Shown here: positions 58,140 through 64,000 of the stretch, piece after piece
Layout of the letters: every line of letters starts with the position of its first letter
Position numbering within the stretch: the stretch's first letter is position 1
NCBI RefSeq assembly: GCF_032854445.1
Contig: NC_088301.1
Span: forward strand, 684,001-748,000
DNA: 64,000 nucleotides
Reading direction: 5' to 3'
Source: Liolophura sinensis
Lineage: Eukaryota > Mollusca > Polyplacophora > Chitonida > Chitonidae
Made by a program: the position numbers and the translations under genes
The notes under the pieces: generated by a model
What the model was told of the DNA's origin: nothing
The model's database searches: none
The model's input: the letters and a program-made list of their open reading frames with translations, nothing else

Positions 58140-59673
58140 ACAGTAAAGGTGAAAGAACAACAAGGTAGGCATACCACTGATTCCATATATAGCATACTTT
58201 CAGCTAGTTCTAGCTCTGTTGACGTGCTACATGTATATGTTTTATACCGAGAGGAAACTAAAATTGCCACTGTTTCACAGCGACGCAAGTTATTACCGGT
58301 AATTATATACTGAAAAAGTGGAAACTTGCTTGTAACGCCAACTGGCGCTGTTTTATATATTTACTGCTTAACTGCTGATACTAATACTAACGGCCAGTTG
58401 TAGAACAAGGGAAATAGCCCTCGTTGGTGAAGCAAACGGGTTTGGATGTGGGAATTCTCTCCCCTTTTATGCTTTGCCTGACTTTCGTTCGAATTTATCC
58501 TGGACGTCAATTATGAGATCACCTATATATCTGTAGTGCTGATCCCCAAACCCTTGCGTTTCCAGAACGCTGACGTGACGTTTACTGTAAAATTCCCGTT
58601 CAAACAGAGCACAATAACTACTATTAAAACAATCAACGCTACTAATAATGATTTTCAAAACAACTGTTCATAAAATGATGTGAAAGATTGTGTTCTTATC
58701 CTGTAAATATCGACTGAAGTCTCACAGCTAGAAACTGCGCAGCAAAGGTACATTATTATATTTTTAAAAAAGCGTTCACCATGATTATCCGGAAATTTAA
58801 ACCCAGTAAATCAATAGTTCTACCGAAAGCCACGGAAGTATTTGTGATTTATGTTTTAATAATCCATATCGTCATTAGGCCTACGTTTTACAGACCTTAC
58901 AGTTTTGTCCCAGAGTGTAGCTAGTAATAAGGAACAGAACGCAATAAAGCTACTCTAGTTTTTCCTCAGTTAAATAAAACATTGCTGGTTCTATCGAATC
59001 GATATTTCAACAAAAAGACATATAGTAAGAGGAATATAAGATATTTCAGCAATGTCTACATGCTGCCACAGCGAGGGGGAGGGGAGTCATATCGACAATG
59101 TCGACTCTCTGTTTCGACATACGGCCTGTCGGCTGTTTATTGCCGCCCAACATGAGGCCTTCCTCTCGCACAGTTCGACTTTTCATTTAGCACTACTCTC
59201 GATCGCACTGGGCCTTATCTTTATAAGAGCAAATGGCACTCACTTAGACAGAGTGTTGCCATGTTTTATAGACCTATAAACAAGACACAGGAGCGGTTGA
59301 CGCTATTTGAAACAAGAAAGTCACGTTGCCTTAGCTATAAATAATTCGGCCAATAATACACCTGAAAGCCGAAAGAAATGTCGAGCATCCCAAGGGAGCC
59401 TTTAGCTTATCAGCAGGAAGTGGGAGCTGAAAGACGTGCTCTGAGCTCTAACGTACGTGCAATCCGCGGGCTTCAGTAATGTTACACGATTCATACCCGA
59501 AAGCCCTTAAAGCATTGGATACAGCAGAATGGACAATGTTTCTCTCATAAAATAGAGCTCAGGTCCAAGCTGCGTAGAACATTTCAATCACTAGTTTTCT
59601 ACGTTTTTATGTTACGTTAGATGGAAAAATCTGCTAAGAGGAAACATGGACACAAAGAATATCTTTGCTTGGT
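58140..59673. other. Gene-free stretch
   Basis: A minus-strand frame ending at 58467 (FGDQHYRYIGDLIIDVQDKF) follows a weak TTTTACAG acceptor and has protein-like composition, but nothing else supports it. Confidence 0.4.
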
Positions 59674-59728
59674 GTTTTATTTATTATTTATTTGATTGGT
59701 ATTTTACGCCGTACTCAAGAATATTCAG
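59674..59728 (-). mobile_element. SINE family A, short 3' fragment
   Basis: Only the ATTT tail and ATTTTACGCCGTACTCAAGA remain. Confidence 0.65.
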
Positions 59729-59989
59729 TAGGATGTCGCTGTATCAAAGGAACGTGTGAATGCTGACAACAATATCAACGTGTTGCTTTCTGTCCAACGT
59801 GTTATCACCTACATATTGCTCCACTTTCTCCCAATTAAAAGGCACCTATAAGACAATTTTTTGTGTGGATCCATGTTATGAAAAAAGGTTCAGTTAAGAC
59901 GATCATTATTGAAACCATTCCTGCTGAACATTCTTTGTGGAAGAACGTGAATAAGGACCGCCCACAAACACCGGGTCCACAACACTGCG

Positions 59990-60125
59990 TCCACAAACAC
60001 CACATCCACAAAAACAACATGTCCACAAACACCATGTCTACAAACACCATGTCTACAAACACAACATCCACAAACACCATGTCTACAAACACCATGTCTA
60101 CAAACACCATGTCTACAAACACCAC
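59990..60125. repeat. 15-bp tandem repeat, about 9 units
   Basis: Units read ACCATGTCTACAAAC, giving MSTNT repeats on the plus strand and an open frame on the other strand because 15 is a multiple of three. Confidence 0.88.
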
Positions 60126-60654
60126 GTTCAAAGCACCAATCATTATCATGCATAAAAGATGGCAACAGTATCTGTCAAAAGATCTGAAAGACTTTCTGTC
60201 TTGATGGCCACGCCATAATGATTTTGACAGATTGATTCTCATGAGCGATGTCTCGGTGTAAAAACGCGTCTTAAAATATTGGCGTATCAAGATGTTAAGG
60301 CATAGACATTGGCGTATTATCAGGCTACAATCAATAGTCAACAAGGTTGTCGTCTTGATTTAGACAGGGCAATATAGATAAAACTAGTTATTTCAATGGC
60401 CTAGAGCAAGATATTTGTCATGTGTGCATACGATGTTGAGCACAAGTATATGCTTACACGTCAGAGATCAGCTGGCTGCTACTGATGCATGGCTCAGCCT
60501 GCACTATATAGTTCTGCAGCCACGATCAAACAAGGTGTACCTGACTATAGAGGGGATAATTAAACCACGGGGGTACGGCAATTCTGAGCTGGCGTAGGCC
60601 TGTCAAATTTAACAGAATGACTATTAGAACATCATGTTCATTAAACATAACTGT

Positions 60655-60735
60655 ATTTATTTTTTATGATTGGCAGCATGTTAAACGTCCTATATACCCA
60701 AGAATTTCCTACTTATATGACGGGTTTATAGATGG
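60655..60735 (-). mobile_element. Possible diverged SINE fragment
   Basis: TATTTATTTTTTATGATTGG, then TTAAACGTCC and CTACTTATATGACGGG resemble the 3' part of family A, with many differences. Confidence 0.35.
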
Positions 60736-60931
60736 GTGATACAAGAATATCCGCAGTAAGCCACCGCCATTAGCCAGGTACCTGACATATGCTCACAATC
60801 AGAGCCACAGCTAGAGCTCGATTTACGTCTGCCACCTGAATGGCCAGGGCCGAACGTCTGTAGGCCAGGAAAAAGGTTTTATGTGAAATAAATCAAGACC
60901 CTTTACAAATCTCGACCATATATATGCAGTG

Positions 60932-61715
60932 AACTCCCATCTAGACCCCATGTATGTGGTAAACTCCAATCCAGACCCAATCCAACTCCAATCTAGACCC
61001 TATGTATGTGGTGAACTCCAACCTGGACCCTATATATGTGGTTAACTCCAACCAAGACCCCATGTATGTGGTAAACTCCAATCTAGACCCCATGTATATG
61101 GTAAACTCCAATTCAGACCCCATCCAACTCCAATCTAGATCCTATATATGTGGTTAACTCCAACCTAGACCCCATGTATGTGGTAAACTCCAATCTAGAC
61201 CCCATGTATGTGGTAAACTCCAATCTAGACCCCATGTATGTGGTAAACTCCAATCTAGACCCCATGTATGTGGTAAACTCCAATCTAGACCCCATGTATT
61301 TGGTAAACTCCAACCTAGACCCCATGCATGGGGTAAACTCCAACCTAGACCCCATGTATGTGGTAAACTCCAATCTAGACCCCATGTATGTGATAAACTC
61401 CAATCTAGACCCCATGTATGTGGTAAACTCCAATCCAGGCCCCATCCAACTTCAACCTAGACCCTATATATGTGGTGAACTCCAATCTAGAGGCTGTATA
61501 TGTGGTAAACTCCAATCCAGACCCCATGTATGTGGTAAACTCCAATCCAGACCCCATGTATGTGGTAAACTCCAATCTAGACCCTATGTATGTGGTAAAC
61601 TCCAATCCAGACCCCATGTATGTGGTAAACTCCAATCCAGACCCCATGTATGTGGTAAACTCCAATCCAGACCCCATGTATGTGGTAAACTCCAATCCAG
61701 ATCCCATTTATTGGG
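60932..61715. repeat. 30-bp minisatellite, about 26 units
   Basis: Units contain GTATGTGGTAAACTCCAATC then TAGACCCCAT. Short partial units that lack the ATGTATGTGG segment (CCAACTCCAATCTAG type) break the frame in places. Plus-strand units read VNSNLDPMYV and minus-strand units GSRLEFTTYM; these are repeat frames only. Confidence 0.92.
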
Positions 61716-61719
61716 GAAA

Positions 61720-63752
61720 TCCAATTTAGAGGATGATTTATAATGAAATCCTTTAACGTGGGGAACACAATTCATACACATATCTCGTCTCAGACGAATT
61801 CGCACAGCATAGGGGACAAAACGAGTGCAATCACTATATACACTGCATCGATAAGGACGACATCATCCACTCGTCCTTGTCTCGGCCGTGGATCTTAATC
61901 TGTGAGATATGACCGGCCAAACACACCCCTCAAGGGTCAGAAGATCTGGCGAATCATATTTATATGTGAGCATATACCTGCTTCATCAAAGATACCCACC
62001 CCCGTAACTTTTCGATACCAGACACAAATTTCCAACCCCATACTTCTCCCCCATCCCTTTTCCATCTTCTTCCACTCAATAACATCCTATATTCAAGAGC
62101 TTAACACATGTTTTCAGGCTAAATCCGCAAACACCCATGTTGAGGTTAAGTTTGTGTTGGCCTAGCCAAAACATTTAATCTACATGTGGGATGGCGTGTA
62201 GAGGTGTGTAAGTGGGGAGAGGGAGTTACCGCAAGCTCACGAACACTTTTACGATTCAATACTCTGTATAGCTAGTTTTTTTATGCCACATATAGAAGTC
62301 CCTTTTCTAATTCCGCAAACCAAGCTACGTTCAGATGGCTGTGTGGTTTGAAATCTGCTCGGTCCATTACTGATGAATACACTTCTCTAATACAAACATT
62401 ACCAGAAACCAGGCTGTCCAGCACTACAGACTTTGCATAACCTCTCTTTGGTCAGCCATGTTGGAGCAATGATGGTGCTGTACACCTCAAAGTTAACATG
62501 GCTCCAATACGATTGACTAGTCGTTGTTGCTCTACTAAGGTGGCGAGGTCTGGCACTAAAGTTCTATTCGTGTATAACGTGAAATTGATTAAAATACATC
62601 ATAAATAAAGGCTTTTAGTGCAGTAATGTTGCGATAAATTTTGGCTCATAAATTCTGGCTCATAAATTCTGGCTCATAAATTCTGCCCGGACACAGGTGT
62701 GTACAGTACGGTAATACAAACAAATGTAAACAGGCCTATATGAAGGGAAAATATTCAGAGTTATAATATATGAGATAATATGTCTTGCTTTCCTGTTGTT
62801 TTACACATGTTGTATTAGAGGCAGGATTCCACATATTTAGACCACATCAATATGTACTTTCAGCAGTGTCACAGTATATTTATTTACATGTAATTTACAA
62901 ACCCTTTTATCATCAATCTAGAATACAGAGTGGCTATTCCATCTAATACGAATGCCATATCGCTAGCCTCTGGGTCACCTTATTAAACTTACCTATGCCA
63001 TGTATCTTAAAGTACATGGGATCACCAGTGTAAGTACCTCAATGTTCACCCCCACGGGGATGTGATTAACAAGTCACGAGGATGATTGTGATTGTAGATA
63101 GCATGAGGGGTGGGGTGGGGGATATGTTATCAAACACTGTTAATTTAATTGTTTTAGGTCTTTGCGGCTCGACAGGCAACCTGTTTGCGGGAGAGTAGTG
63201 GTGACAATAGGATTAGTGGCGACTAGAGGATTAGTGTTTTTTTTCTCCTTCTGTTGCCCTCTCTTATTTCGAAGTGGACAGGGAAAAACCGGTGGACGGG
63301 AAGGCCTGAAGGAAACATGCCCGATATATAGTACGTGTAGATGGGTTAAAGTCACTAAAATTATTCACTAAGAGAAAAATCATCATTCAGGAAATATAGA
63401 CTAAATATAACAACTTTAAATCGGTGCAACTCTTATGTGGTTTGAGTCAAATTATCGCGAACAAATTGTTGCTGTCACATATATAGCACAGTAACTTACA
63501 GGGTATGATAGTACGGCAGACAGTAATAAACACGTTTCTAAATACGTGTCAATTTATCACAGCAATATGGAGTCGTTATGTAACCAAAACCACCCTTTCT
63601 GTCTTCATTTCAGAACAATTATATCTCTCCAACCTACTGTACACAGATACAACCAACAATTCCTTCTGGAAGGTGTATGTACTCCACACTACTCCAGCGC
63701 CACCTATCGGACTTAGGGTGTTCTCAATAGTCAAAGACACATTTTTAGTGTG
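61720..63752. other. Gene-free stretch with a 14-bp triplicate
   Basis: Three copies of CTCATAAATTCTGG-like sequence occupy about 62645-62688. No exon or RNA gene was recognised. Confidence 0.5.
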
Positions 63753-63958
63753 TATGGGGCCTATGAGAGACACGAGTTCACGGAGTTACGGTGGCGGCGT
63801 TCACGCATATACTGGAGGTTGGGTTAGAACTCTGGCGGTACCCAGCCTTCGAGCATGAGCGTTGGGCGAATGGAGTGTTTTCTAACCCAACTTACGGTAA
63901 ATGCGCGAACGCCCCCACGCGCAACTCACTTGAACTCGTGTCTCTCATAGACCCTATA
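63753..63958. repeat. Inverted repeat, arms about 76 bp, loop about 52 bp
   Basis: The left arm (63753-63828) contains CTATGAGAGACACGAGTTCA and ends GGTTGGGTTAGAA; the right arm (63881-63958) is its reverse complement, with the 20-bp core perfect and some mismatches and indels elsewhere. It may be a foldback element or a hairpin RNA source, and may extend past the right edge. Confidence 0.75.
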
Positions 63959-64000
63959 GTACTCAAAGACTGGATACATTTATTCCGAAGATTTCAACAC

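Noticed and set aside
58467-58590. Terminal exon on the minus strand ending DVQDKFERKSGKA
   Set aside because: Protein-like composition, but the acceptor has a poor pyrimidine tract, no upstream exon or poly(A) signal was found, and no family was recognised.

Overview
The window is animal nuclear DNA, most likely from a mollusc or a close lophotrochozoan relative. It is AT-rich and has spliced genes with GT-AG introns, several copies of two tRNA-headed SINE families of the kind common in molluscan genomes, and an unusually large number of tandem repeats. There is no bacterial, organellar or viral gene organisation. The species assignment is an inference.

Region 1 (1-10.5 kb) holds the 5' two thirds of one clearly identifiable gene on the minus strand: the catalytic subunit of cAMP-dependent protein kinase (PKA-C). 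Seven consecutive coding positions can be placed to the base (46, 62, 129, 99, 83, 127 and 96 nt). They give residues 1-214, from the myristoylation start MGNAA to the APE motif; the last exons lie beyond the left edge. The 127-nt exon carrying the catalytic loop is present twice in tandem (3407-3533 and 3670-3796), with identical length and phase. These must be used alternatively, so the locus encodes at least two kinases differing around the active site. A CRE-like element lies just upstream of the start codon.

Region 2 (11.6-12.0 kb) is a compact single-exon minus-strand gene for a 69-residue protein with a C-terminal membrane anchor. It has a poly(A) signal and a full palindromic CRE (TGACGTCA) upstream.

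Region 3 (12-64 kb) is gene-poor. The best coding candidate is an 84-codon minus-strand 5' exon at 20966-21218, which ends at a good splice donor in the same phase as PKA-C exon 1 and could be an alternative first exon of that gene. The rest is dominated by at least 18 unrelated minisatellite arrays, with units of 14 to 70 bp and together roughly 11-12 kb. The longest open frames in the window (817, 651, 415 and 375 codons) lie inside arrays whose unit length is a multiple of three, so they are poor evidence for genes. Between the arrays sit SINE copies (one inserted inside an array), two long hairpins, and a 3.35-kb structure at 48653-52003: two nearly identical 453-bp elements with inverted ends in direct orientation, the whole flanked by AGTTT on both sides.

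Functionally, the only supported theme is cAMP signalling: the PKA-C gene, CRE-type elements upstream of both genes, and two minisatellites whose units carry CRE or half-CRE sequence. Whether those repeats are regulatory is not shown by the sequence.
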